From positions 1 to 58,327 of the forward strand of contig NZFL01000015.1 of the NCBI GenBank assembly GCA_002690655.1: a DNA stretch of 58,327 bases, read 5' to 3'. Shown here piece by piece: positions 26,973 to 35,832 of the stretch (its first letter is position 1; each line of letters begins with the position of its first letter). Under the pieces are notes generated by a model. It was not told the origin of the DNA, searched no databases, and worked only from the letters and a program-made list of their open reading frames with translations. The position numbers were made by a program, and so were the translations under genes. This DNA comes from Pedosphaera sp. (lineage in GTDB: Bacteria; Verrucomicrobiota; Verrucomicrobiia; Limisphaerales; AAA164-E04).

Positions 26973-28568
26973 ATGCGTTTCTTTCCCAAGAATCTTCCTG
27001 AAGCACTTTGGAAGCGAATATTGATCCGATGCTTCTTTCTTGGCCTCTACGGATTTATCGGATTGATATTGGCCATTGTGGGTGTCATCGCTCTTTTTCA
27101 GATACCCGGTGTAACGGGTTGGATGATGTCATCAATCTTAAAATCGGGTTGGTCGGTTTTCCCTGACTTGAAACCTCCGATTTTAACCGGTGGCCTGCCT
27201 TCAGGGCAACAGATCATCCACAACCCGCAACCTTCGAATGCGTTTGAATTGTTTCAATGGGATAAAGTTTGGAACGCACATTTCAAATTTACAAGTAATC
27301 AGTGGGTGATGCTTTCTCCCAAGGATATTCCTCCCTTGAAAGGCGGATTATCACCCAGGCAAAATCTACGTAACCCGGTTGCCAGTCGCTCTGGTTTGCT
27401 CGGTGTGATCGGGTGGGATCTTGACTGGTCCAATGCAGAATCACTGGATTTCAATGGCACGAAATTCACCAATGTAGCCGTGCGTTACAAGGGCAACGGT
27501 ACCTTTCTAGAGTCTAAGAATAATTACAAACGTTCTCTCAAAGCTGACCTGAACGAACACGTCAAGGGTCAGCGTCTGGCCAAGCAGGAAACGTTGAATT
27601 TCCATAACCTGCTTGCGGATCGATCGCGTGTCAGTGACACCATGGGGTATCGCTATTTCAAGCAAATTGGCGTGCCAGTTCCCGGGACGAGCTTTGTTGA
27701 AGTGAGCGCTGAAATTGAGCATGTTTTTCAGCCGTCCTTATTAGGGCTTTATCTGCTGGTGCAAAAACCCAATGAGTCTTGGTCAGTCAATAATCTCGGT
27801 AAAAAAGGTGGCGCACTGCTCAAACCGGTGACGATCGATCTTCTGAAGTTCCTTGGAGAAGATTGGGCTGCATATGAAGCAATCTATGGATCGAAAACAA
27901 AACTGAGCGATGCTCAGCAAAAACACATTATGGATGCCTCAAGGTGGGTGACAAACTTGTCCGGATCTGCTGCGGATGAGGAATTCCAGCGATACTTTGA
28001 TGTGGATAACCTTGCCCGTTTTTTTGCGGGGCAGGTGCTGCTTTCGAACTTTGACGGCATCCTTTTCAATGGTCAAAATTTCCTGATGACTCTGGAGCCT
28101 GATACCCATTTGATCGGATTTGCCCCCTGGGACCTGGACCATTCCTGGGGTGAATTTCCTTTGACGGGGACGTTGAAGCAGCGAATCCATGCCAGTATTC
28201 ACAAGCCTTGGATTGGAAAGAACTTCTTTGTTGAGAAACTGTTTGCGATTCCTTCTTTCAAAAAACGTTACCTGCAAGAAATTCAGGACCAGCTCGACAA
28301 GCATTTTATCCCTGAACAGCTCAATGCGGACATTGATCATATCGCCGGTATCATTCGTCCATTCGTTCAAAAAGAACCTGCGCCCAGGCCCGGGAAATTT
28401 GAGATTGCCGTCAATGCTGAATTCGTTCCTCAACAAGATTTCGATAATCCGATGGATCCCAACAGGCCCGCTCACCAAATCAAGAGATTCATCAACGATC
28501 GTCACGAATCTGTTCGTGCGCAGTTGGCAGGTGAGGAAGAGGGTGTGGTTATTACTTTTGATCAGTGA
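26973..28568 (+). CDS. Membrane-anchored CotH-family protein
   Basis: 531 residues. A single strong membrane helix (about 20-45, LIRCFFLGLYGFIGLILAIVG) precedes a long extracytoplasmic region with the CotH pattern: VRYKGNGTF, KQETLNFHNL, VPVPGTSFVEV, LLGLYLLVQKP, and FAPWDLDHSWGEF as the D-x-D metal-binding motif. CotH proteins are atypical secreted protein kinases; this one keeps the acidic pair. It is the third gene of the sulfatase-phosphoesterase-CotH operon. AGGG lies one base before the ATG, too close to be an ordinary ribosome site. Confidence 0.88.
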   Translation: MRFFPKNLPEALWKRILIRCFFLGLYGFIGLILAIVGVIALFQIPGVTGWMMSSILKSGWSVFPDLKPPILTGGLPSGQQIIHNPQPSNAFELFQWDKVWNAHFKFTSNQWVMLSPKDIPPLKGGLSPRQNLRNPVASRSGLLGVIGWDLDWSNAESLDFNGTKFTNVAVRYKGNGTFLESKNNYKRSLKADLNEHVKGQRLAKQETLNFHNLLADRSRVSDTMGYRYFKQIGVPVPGTSFVEVSAEIEHVFQPSLLGLYLLVQKPNESWSVNNLGKKGGALLKPVTIDLLKFLGEDWAAYEAIYGSKTKLSDAQQKHIMDASRWVTNLSGSAADEEFQRYFDVDNLARFFAGQVLLSNFDGILFNGQNFLMTLEPDTHLIGFAPWDLDHSWGEFPLTGTLKQRIHASIHKPWIGKNFFVEKLFAIPSFKKRYLQEIQDQLDKHFIPEQLNADIDHIAGIIRPFVQKEPAPRPGKFEIAVNAEFVPQQDFDNPMDPNRPAHQIKRFINDRHESVRAQLAGEEEGVVITFDQ

Positions 28569-28905
28569 TGGGATTTTGCGAGTGATGGGAAATTTCGAGA
28601 TTTCAGAGGCAAATTCTTCGTGGTTTCGTTGATTCCTTAAAACCATGAACTTGCTGTTGGAATAGGTCGCTTTCGTTCAAAGACAGGAACACCTTCAGAC
28701 GGAACCCTGGACTGGCGATCCGCATCTAAAATGGTTTTGCTTACATCCGCTTCGCCCAAGGAGAAAGACGCAACGAAATTCTTTTGCAGCTATGACAGAA
28801 GGGGGATGGGGATATCCACCTTCAGCTATTTGCAATCCCTGGAATTGAATGAACGGGATGTGACGGGACACTTGTCGCTTGATTTTTGCTCTGGAATAAG
28901 GGTTG
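28569..28905. other. Intergenic region without a supported gene
   Basis: These 337 bases lie between the membrane CotH gene and the lactonase-like gene. Overlapping frames on both strands (28695-28925 minus, 28731-28994 plus) lack protein-like patterns, and the plus one runs into the next gene out of frame. I see no terminator after the CotH operon and no clear promoter. Confidence 0.4.
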
Positions 28906-30063
28906 ATGTCATGCATGAAATTCAACTCTCTTCGTCAAGGACTGGCTTTATGCGTCCTTGGCACCTTGGTGTCCATGTGTGTGCTCAAATCTGATTCTTA
29001 CAAAGTTTATGTCGGAACCTACACGGGTAAAGATAGCGAGGGAATATACGCGTTTGGGTTCGATAAACAGACAGGCAAGCTGACTTCCGATGTTAAATTG
29101 GTAGCCAAAACAGAAAATCCTTCCTTCCTGTCGCTGCATCCTGCCAAGTCACTTTTATACGCTGTGAACGAAACCGGCACTTTCAATGAGAAACCGACCG
29201 GAGCGGTCAGTGCTTTCCGGTTGAATGAAAAGGATGGAAGTCTGGATTTGATCAATCAAGTAGCCAGTCGAGGCAAGGCGCCCTGTCACCTCGAAGTGGA
29301 CGCCACCGGTGGTTCCGTTCTGGTAGCAAATTATACGAGTGGCACCGTATCTGTTCTACCGATTGAAGAGAATGGTGGGCTGGGAACGACAGCTGATGTG
29401 GTTCAGCATCTGGGTTCCAGCGTGAACACCCAACGTCAGGAAGGGCCTCATGCTCATTGTATCAATCTGGACGGGCACAATCGTTTTGCTGTCGCTGCTG
29501 ATCTAGGGGTGGACAAGGTTTTTGTCTACCCATTTGATGCCGAACGAAACCGATTTGATGTTTTCAAAGCTTCTTCCGTATCCCTTCGGCCGGGGGCCGG
29601 GCCACGGCACTTTGCCTTTCACCCCAACAACAGGTTCGGGTATGTGATCAATGAATTGAACAACACGGTGACGGCTTTCAAATGGGATTCCAAAAGGGGA
29701 AAGCTGGAAGAATTGCATTCACTTTCCACTTTGCCTGAAGGATTTGAGGGTGGAAATAGTACGGCTGAACTGTTCATCCATCCTTCAGGGCAGTTTTTGT
29801 ATGGATCCAATCGTGGGCATCACAGCATCGTGGTATATCAAGTGGATAAAGAAAGCGGCAGATTGAGCTATGTCGAAAACGAATCCACTCAGGGAGAAAC
29901 ACCAAGAAGTTTCGGGATCGACCCCAGTGGGAAATTTTTGTTGGCAGCAAACCAATCCTCAAGCTCCATCGTGGTTTTTGAAATTGATTCGGTAACCGGT
30001 GCTTTGAATGCCACGGGCACACACATTGATGTGCCGACTCCCGTTTCCGTGGTGTTTCGGTAA
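28906..30063 (+). CDS. Lactonase-family seven-bladed propeller (6-phosphogluconolactonase-like)
   Basis: About 385 residues. A hydrophobic leader (about 10-27) precedes repeats of the lactonase/Pgl propeller (PF10282): YVGTYTGKDSEGIYAF, SFLSLHPAKSLLYAVNE, VLVANYTSGTVSV, GPHAHC and GPRHFAFHPN. Cytoplasmic Pgl hydrolyses 6-phosphogluconolactone; the leader makes a periplasmic sugar-lactone role more likely, fitting the sugar-oxidising proteins in the window. AAGGG at 28898-28902 sits 3 nt before the ATG at 28906; an ATG at 28915 would start directly at MKFNSLRQ. Confidence 0.88.
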   Translation: MSCMKFNSLRQGLALCVLGTLVSMCVLKSDSYKVYVGTYTGKDSEGIYAFGFDKQTGKLTSDVKLVAKTENPSFLSLHPAKSLLYAVNETGTFNEKPTGAVSAFRLNEKDGSLDLINQVASRGKAPCHLEVDATGGSVLVANYTSGTVSVLPIEENGGLGTTADVVQHLGSSVNTQRQEGPHAHCINLDGHNRFAVAADLGVDKVFVYPFDAERNRFDVFKASSVSLRPGAGPRHFAFHPNNRFGYVINELNNTVTAFKWDSKRGKLEELHSLSTLPEGFEGGNSTAELFIHPSGQFLYGSNRGHHSIVVYQVDKESGRLSYVENESTQGETPRSFGIDPSGKFLLAANQSSSSIVVFEIDSVTGALNATGTHIDVPTPVSVVFR

Positions 30064-30147
30064 TGGTATCCTGATTTGGATCGTTTGAGATAACCTGATG
30101 GCTATGGTGTGAGTGGCATCGTACCTGCTCACTTCCTTTACTCAAAT

Positions 30148-33100
30148 ATGAATAATCTGTCCCCGAGAACAAAAGATCCAATGCAGTTGTCATCTCTGTC
30201 AGCCTGTCCTGAAAGTTACTGGAAGCTCTTGATTGCTGCTCTGCTGATACCAACACTGTGGACGCGTGCTGACTTGGTGATTAGTGAATTAATGTATCAC
30301 CCGGCAGGGGAACCCCTCGACGACGGAATAGAGACTCTTGAATTCATTGAACTCACGAACGCAGGGACGACAGTGATTCAACTTGCAAATTATCAGTTCT
30401 CTCAAGGTGTTGAGTTTGTATTTCCAAATGGATCGATATTGCAACCAGGTTCTTTTCTGGTGATCGCAAGGGATTCCACGGCAGTCAAACAGCACTACGG
30501 AGTTCAAAATGTCATTGGTAATTATACCGGGCAATTGAGCAATGCCGGCGAAACCATTCGGCTGGTGGACCCCCTGGGCGAAACGGTGCTCAGATTTCGT
30601 TATGGAACGGCAGGGGCTTGGCCTGCCTCGGCGGATGGAGCAGGGCATTCCTTGGTTCTCAAAGATTTGACTCTGGACAATGATTTATCCTCCAGTTGGC
30701 AATCCAGTCGGGCTATCGGGGGTTCCCCGGGTGCAGCTGAGCCTGCGGGCAATGAGGGCAATCTTCAGCGCATGCTGATTCAAAAAGGAGCACAGGGTTT
30801 TTACTTCAAGGGGGTGAAGGAACCCAGTAATGGAAACACCGATTGGGCCAAGCCTGCATTCGAGACGGACAATGCATGGTTGAGCGGGCGAACCGGGTTT
30901 GGATACAGCAACAACGCGGCGGAAGCATCACACCTGAGTACTACCCTGAATGACATGCGAAACAATTATCTGTCGGTCTATGCGCGTGTTCCGTTTCAAT
31001 TGACTGGATCAGATATTGACCGACTGAAATCCCTTCAGCTTACCATGAACTATGATGATAGTTTTGTGGTTTATCTGAATGGTGTGCGTGTGGGAGCGGA
31101 GGGGGTCAACGGAAATCCTCCTGCCTTTGATCAAAATTCCATTGCTGGTTCGGATTATGATCCACAAACGATTGACCTGACATCACGGCAGAATTTGCTG
31201 GTGTCCGGACGCAATTGGCTGGCCATTCAGGGTCATAATGTTGGTGTTGGAAATAGCTCGGACTTTGTGCTTGCGCCCGAGTTAAGCCTGACCTTGAAAG
31301 AACTTCCAAGTATTGAAGAACAACAGCGTGCGGTGGTCATCAATGAAGTTTTCACCAATGGCTCTGAGCTGTCTGATTACGTTGAGCTTTACAATCCGAC
31401 GGACGCACCCGTGGATCTGAGCGGCATGTGGTTGTCTGATAAACCCGATCCATTGATGCTCTACCAGATCCCCACTGGATTGATCATTCCAGCCAATGGT
31501 CACCTGGTCATTGAAGCGAGTGTCGATCAGTCTGGTTTTGGTTTGAGCTCACAGGGTGAATCCATTTTTCTCTCATCGGAAGATGGTTCCTACGTGGCCG
31601 CATCTTATGCCTTTGGACCAATGGAAATGGATATGTCCCTTGCTCGTTTTCCGGATGGTGCTGATCAGTGGTTTTATCAGAGCACATCCACACCCGGGCA
31701 GGCAAATCAACGAAACCGACATGGTGCTGTGGTCTTAAATGAAGTGATGTATCATCCGCAGCTCAACGAAAATGCGGAATTCATTGAGATCAGCAATATT
31801 TCCAGCGAGGAGATATCCATTGGGAATTGGAGCTTGGCTGGTGTGAACTTTCAGTTTCCAGAGGCTACATCTTTGCCGGGGAATGGACTTCAGCTCATCG
31901 CCAGCGATGCCGAATCAGTTGCGTTTGAATTTGGTATTCCCCTTTCCCGGGTGGATGAGGTCTTTCGGGGACGTCTGCGCAATGGAGGGGAATCGCTTGG
32001 GCTGTTGGATGCGTTTGATGTGGCGGTCGATTGGATTGACTTTTCGGATTCCGCTCCCTGGCCTGTGACTGCAGATGGTTTGGGTTCTTCGATTGAAAGG
32101 GCATGTTGGGATGATCGTGTGAATGCAGCGGGTCAATGGTTTGGTTCACCGATCGGTATGCCTTCGCCCGGTAGCCCCAATTTTCTGAACGATTGTCCCC
32201 CTGACACACCGGAAATGATCGTGATCAGTGAATTTCTATATCATGCAGCAAGCGATACCGAGGATGAATCTCTCTACGAATTCATCAAATTGCAGAATAT
32301 CAGTGATCAAGTTGTTGATCTGGGGGGCTGGGCGATTGCCGGCAATGCGTTTTATTTGTTTGCCGACCAGACTTTGTTGCCAGCAGGGGGGCACGTGACA
32401 GTGGCTGTGTCACCTGATCAACTCGCCGGAGAGTTTAATTTTGGGAAGACTCTCCTGTCCAAACCCTTGATCGGTACACTATCGAATGGGGGAGGAGAAA
32501 TCGCTTTAATACGACAAGACGGCCGCTTGACCGACCTAGTTTGTTATGACGATGATTTTCCTTGGCCCTCTTTGGCTGACGGAATGGAAGGTCACCCCAA
32601 GCTTGGATACTCGTTGCGGCGAAACTGTGATATGGAGTCCGGTGAACTCCCCGGGAACTGGGTGGCTGTTGAAGATCCTACGCCGCATGTGCCAAATCCT
32701 GAATGGGACTGTGGATTGTTGAACGGACCACAATCGATTACCCTGAGTCCTGTTAAAGTAGTGGCTTCAGCAACACCTGTCATTTCCGTTCAATGGCCGT
32801 CCGCTGCACGATTGGATACGATTCAAAATGTGATCATCGAATACTTTGTGGATGATCATGAGACTGAAAACGAAACGATTGCCAAGCTCGTGATGCGTCC
32901 TGATATCGATGCCCGGGGAGCGGAATTGAGGGAGCAATACGCAGTGACGTTACCTGCTTTTTCTGCTAATTCGGTGGTGCGTTATCGCATTCGTCTGCAG
33001 CTTGAGGGTGGGTTGAATATTTTGAGTCCTTCACCTGAAAGAGACGCGTTTGAATGGCATGCTTACTTTGTGGATCCAGAGGTTTCCACGAATCAACCCA

Positions 33101-34494
33101 ACCAATATAACCTGTTCCTTTCCTCTGCCAATTGGAGACGCCTTCACTCATGGACCAATGCAGGCAGAGTTTCTGGAAGTCAGCCCAACCCGGCATGGAA
33201 TAATGAGGTGCCAGCTACTTTTGTGTCGTTGGGGCAGGTTTTTGATGTGACGGTAAGGCATCAGGGAAGTCGATGGAATCGTCGTGGCGGCAGCAATATT
33301 TCCTTTGATTGCCCTTCTCATCAAAATGGCAGCGCCCAGGTAAGAAGCTGGCGTGTTCGATTTCCTTCTTACCGGAACTGGGATGGACTGGATATCATTC
33401 ATTTGCAGAAACAATCAGGTTGGCCGCAGCGTATCTCCTTCAAAATGTTTGAACTGGCTGGTGTCCCATCTCCGCGTACCTCTTGGTCGGATCTGCGGAT
33501 CAACGGATGTAACTTCAATCGGGATGCCTTTCAAATTGAACGTCCTGGTAAGGATCTGGTGGGTCGCTGGTATGACGAAGTAGGTGATCTCTTCAAGTCA
33601 CAGGGTTACACAGGGGATGAGGGGCCCTGGAGTTGGGGAGATGCCCGCTTGATTCGGGGAACGCGCAATCGATTCAGCGAATCAGAGCGCTACGAATACA
33701 CTTTCAACCGAAAAACACTGGGTTGGAAAAATCAGCCTGAGGACGGTAAACCGGATATTGTTGAACCCATGATCGAAGCGCTTCATGCGGCCCGAGGGCG
33801 AGGGCGGCAAGCCTTACGCCAATGGCTTTCGGAGAATTTCGATGTCGATCAAACCCTGCGCTACATATGCACGATCAATTACGTGGGTACTTTTGATGAC
33901 ATGTTTCAAAACCATTTTCTCTACCGTAAAGCTGAGGACAACAAATGGTGCATGCTTCCCTGGGATATGGATAACACTCTGGGAGGGGCGTTTGGCCAAT
34001 GGAATGCCAACCCTTTTCGTGGAGCGGAAGAACGAAGGGTGGGTAACGTAGGAAACCGGTCAGGATGGTGGAATCGTATCAAGGATTCGTTCTTCATCGC
34101 TTATGAACAGGAATTCCTGTCGATGTTTCATCAACTCAACAATACCGTACATTCCCCCGAGAACCTCAGGCCCGTCATCGAGGCCATTGCTGCTGAAGGT
34201 GGGCGCAGCGGGAACGTGAACAGCCTCATGAATCATATTCAGCGACGCCATGGTTACCTGAACAGTTTCATCGAGCCACGATTGTCTCCTCCTTTGTTGG
34301 CATTGTCACTCGATGCCGGCAATATTGTTCTTCAATGGCCCGAGGGTAGAACCGATTTTAATCTCGAGGCTTCGGCCAGTCTTTTCGGCCCCTGGCGATC
34401 TGTGAGTGAAGGGCAGAATGTGCGGCAGGATACTCCCACTTCATACACTGTTTTGCCCAATCAGGCGCAGTCGTTTTTCAGGCTGTCTCGCTAA
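30148..34494 (+). CDS. Giant secreted protein with four lamin-tail domains and a CotH domain
   Basis: 1448 residues from the ATG at 30148 (a GTG at 30109 and an ATG at 30181 are possible). After the signal peptide (about residues 26-41, LLIAALLIPTLWTRA) come four lamin-tail domains: LVISELMYHPAG (about 42), RAVVINEVF (393), GAVVLNEVMYHP (525) and MIVISEFLYH (689). A discoidin-like segment lies between the first two. A CotH domain (about 990-1370) has VRHQGSRWNRR, DGLDIIHLQK and PWDMDNTLGG with the D-x-D pair intact. The C terminus ends with the LQW...FFRLSR sorting-like tail typical of Verrucomicrobia. Cell-surface structural or kinase-like role; unproven. Confidence 0.88.
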   Translation: MNNLSPRTKDPMQLSSLSACPESYWKLLIAALLIPTLWTRADLVISELMYHPAGEPLDDGIETLEFIELTNAGTTVIQLANYQFSQGVEFVFPNGSILQPGSFLVIARDSTAVKQHYGVQNVIGNYTGQLSNAGETIRLVDPLGETVLRFRYGTAGAWPASADGAGHSLVLKDLTLDNDLSSSWQSSRAIGGSPGAAEPAGNEGNLQRMLIQKGAQGFYFKGVKEPSNGNTDWAKPAFETDNAWLSGRTGFGYSNNAAEASHLSTTLNDMRNNYLSVYARVPFQLTGSDIDRLKSLQLTMNYDDSFVVYLNGVRVGAEGVNGNPPAFDQNSIAGSDYDPQTIDLTSRQNLLVSGRNWLAIQGHNVGVGNSSDFVLAPELSLTLKELPSIEEQQRAVVINEVFTNGSELSDYVELYNPTDAPVDLSGMWLSDKPDPLMLYQIPTGLIIPANGHLVIEASVDQSGFGLSSQGESIFLSSEDGSYVAASYAFGPMEMDMSLARFPDGADQWFYQSTSTPGQANQRNRHGAVVLNEVMYHPQLNENAEFIEISNISSEEISIGNWSLAGVNFQFPEATSLPGNGLQLIASDAESVAFEFGIPLSRVDEVFRGRLRNGGESLGLLDAFDVAVDWIDFSDSAPWPVTADGLGSSIERACWDDRVNAAGQWFGSPIGMPSPGSPNFLNDCPPDTPEMIVISEFLYHAASDTEDESLYEFIKLQNISDQVVDLGGWAIAGNAFYLFADQTLLPAGGHVTVAVSPDQLAGEFNFGKTLLSKPLIGTLSNGGGEIALIRQDGRLTDLVCYDDDFPWPSLADGMEGHPKLGYSLRRNCDMESGELPGNWVAVEDPTPHVPNPEWDCGLLNGPQSITLSPVKVVASATPVISVQWPSAARLDTIQNVIIEYFVDDHETENETIAKLVMRPDIDARGAELREQYAVTLPAFSANSVVRYRIRLQLEGGLNILSPSPERDAFEWHAYFVDPEVSTNQPNQYNLFLSSANWRRLHSWTNAGRVSGSQPNPAWNNEVPATFVSLGQVFDVTVRHQGSRWNRRGGSNISFDCPSHQNGSAQVRSWRVRFPSYRNWDGLDIIHLQKQSGWPQRISFKMFELAGVPSPRTSWSDLRINGCNFNRDAFQIERPGKDLVGRWYDEVGDLFKSQGYTGDEGPWSWGDARLIRGTRNRFSESERYEYTFNRKTLGWKNQPEDGKPDIVEPMIEALHAARGRGRQALRQWLSENFDVDQTLRYICTINYVGTFDDMFQNHFLYRKAEDNKWCMLPWDMDNTLGGAFGQWNANPFRGAEERRVGNVGNRSGWWNRIKDSFFIAYEQEFLSMFHQLNNTVHSPENLRPVIEAIAAEGGRSGNVNSLMNHIQRRHGYLNSFIEPRLSPPLLALSLDAGNIVLQWPEGRTDFNLEASASLFGPWRSVSEGQNVRQDTPTSYTVLPNQAQSFFRLSR

Positions 34495-34679
34495 TTCATT
34501 GCTATAGCGACATGCGTTCATGACAGGTAGTTGGCAAGGGCCTTGACCCGCATGCTATGCGCCTTCTCGAGCGGATACAGGCTTCAGGTTCGATTTCGAA
34601 AATATCAAACAAAATCATCAATCCTCAGTCATTGATGCAGGGTGATCCTGCTTGATCTTTCCCGGACAGGATACTCGGG

Positions 34680-35531
34680 TCAGCGCTTCAGCTCTACAAT
34701 AACCGGGTAGTGATCGGAAATGGTATCGATTTCCTTATCAAGGCAAATGCTTCCTGAGATTGAATTTTCAGCGAGGCCGGAGTCAGTAAAAATAAAATCG
34801 ATCCGATATTGCTTCATTTTTAATTCCTGCATGGTGGCAGTCCATTTTGGGATTGTAATGGGAGAAGGACATGAAACCTTGGCGCTTGGATCGTGCTTGT
34901 GGACCAGGTCGACCAGACCTGCTGCTTCTACCCTGTCGACAAATTCAAAATCTATTTTTCGCAAGGTGGCATTGGTTTTCAGAAAGTCGGTGTCCTTTCG
35001 CGAGCACCCATTGAAATCACCAAGAATGACGACATTCTTTTTCTTTGCCAGCAGCTTCCTGACCTTGACCATGACTCGGTCGATTTCAAAAAAGACTCCA
35101 GGCCAGAAATGAACCACAAAAAAATGAATACCATAAGTCCTGCAATGAAGGTAACCATGGTGGCCACCCTTTTGATTGCGTTCGATGACTTGTATGGGCT
35201 CTCTTGAGGTAAGTCCCACAGGGAACCCGGTTTCCTTGTGAGTGATCGCATAAGGATGATTCCAGGCAGCGGAGTAATGTTCGAGTTGCTCTTCTGCTAT
35301 TCCATTCAATTCTTGAAATGCGACAACGTCGGGTTGTTTTGTTATGATCCAGTCGCTTCCCTCTTTCACCGATTGATGGTGGTTGAATCCATAAAGAACA
35401 TTCCAGTTGATGATCTTGATGGATTCCCCTGATACAATGGTATGCGATGCAAAAGAGAGCAAGAAGGGGAAAAACCACTTGAAACAAAGAAGCCTCAGCA
35501 CTCGCAAGTTGCCATTTATCGTAGAAATCAT
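34680..35531 (-). CDS. Exported endonuclease/exonuclease/phosphatase-family protein
   Basis: 283 residues from the ATG at 35531, which places a signal peptide (about 7-33, LRLLCFKWFFPFLLSFASHTIVS) at the start; the frame runs 32 codons further up. The DNase I-like core has INWNVLYGF, VAFQELNG, LGDFNGCSR, YRIDFIFTD and SDHYPVIVEL, all the expected catalytic strands. Members cleave phosphodiesters in nucleic acids, inositol phosphates or sphingolipids; export means the target is extracytoplasmic. It stands alone between a convergent giant gene and the PQQ gene. Confidence 0.88.
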   Translation of the reverse strand: MISTINGNLRVLRLLCFKWFFPFLLSFASHTIVSGESIKIINWNVLYGFNHHQSVKEGSDWIITKQPDVVAFQELNGIAEEQLEHYSAAWNHPYAITHKETGFPVGLTSREPIQVIERNQKGGHHGYLHCRTYGIHFFVVHFWPGVFFEIDRVMVKVRKLLAKKKNVVILGDFNGCSRKDTDFLKTNATLRKIDFEFVDRVEAAGLVDLVHKHDPSAKVSCPSPITIPKWTATMQELKMKQYRIDFIFTDSGLAENSISGSICLDKEIDTISDHYPVIVELKR

Positions 35532-35832
35532 CACAGACTCAATACTCACTAAACCAAGGGTAAACTCGAGTTTTTTCGATTGCAGTTTTTTCCAGGTCTC
35601 TTCCATGCATTTGATCATGCACCCCAAGCTGACTGCTGCATGGATGATGTGGCCTGAGCTCGCCGGGCTTAGGATCTTCCCTCAAAGGGGGCACAGATCA
35701 ATATCTAAAAGAGCGTTAAATCAAAAACGGCTGCAGCCCTCAGCTTGCAATATTCCGATCTATAAGAAAAAGCATTCATTCACGTTGGAACTGGAAATAC
35801 AGAAAATAGAAACGTGCCTCTTTTACTTTGTT
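35532..35832. other. Intergenic stretch after the PQQ dehydrogenase gene
   Basis: This 301-base gap separates two minus-strand genes. CACGTT (35780-35785) and AACGTG (35811-35816) could form a weak 6-bp hairpin ending the PQQ gene, with T-rich sequence beyond it on the minus strand. No gene is supported. Confidence 0.35.

Noticed and set aside
27939-28646. Minus-strand frame of 235 codons
   Set aside because: Antisense to the membrane CotH gene, which has clear family motifs.
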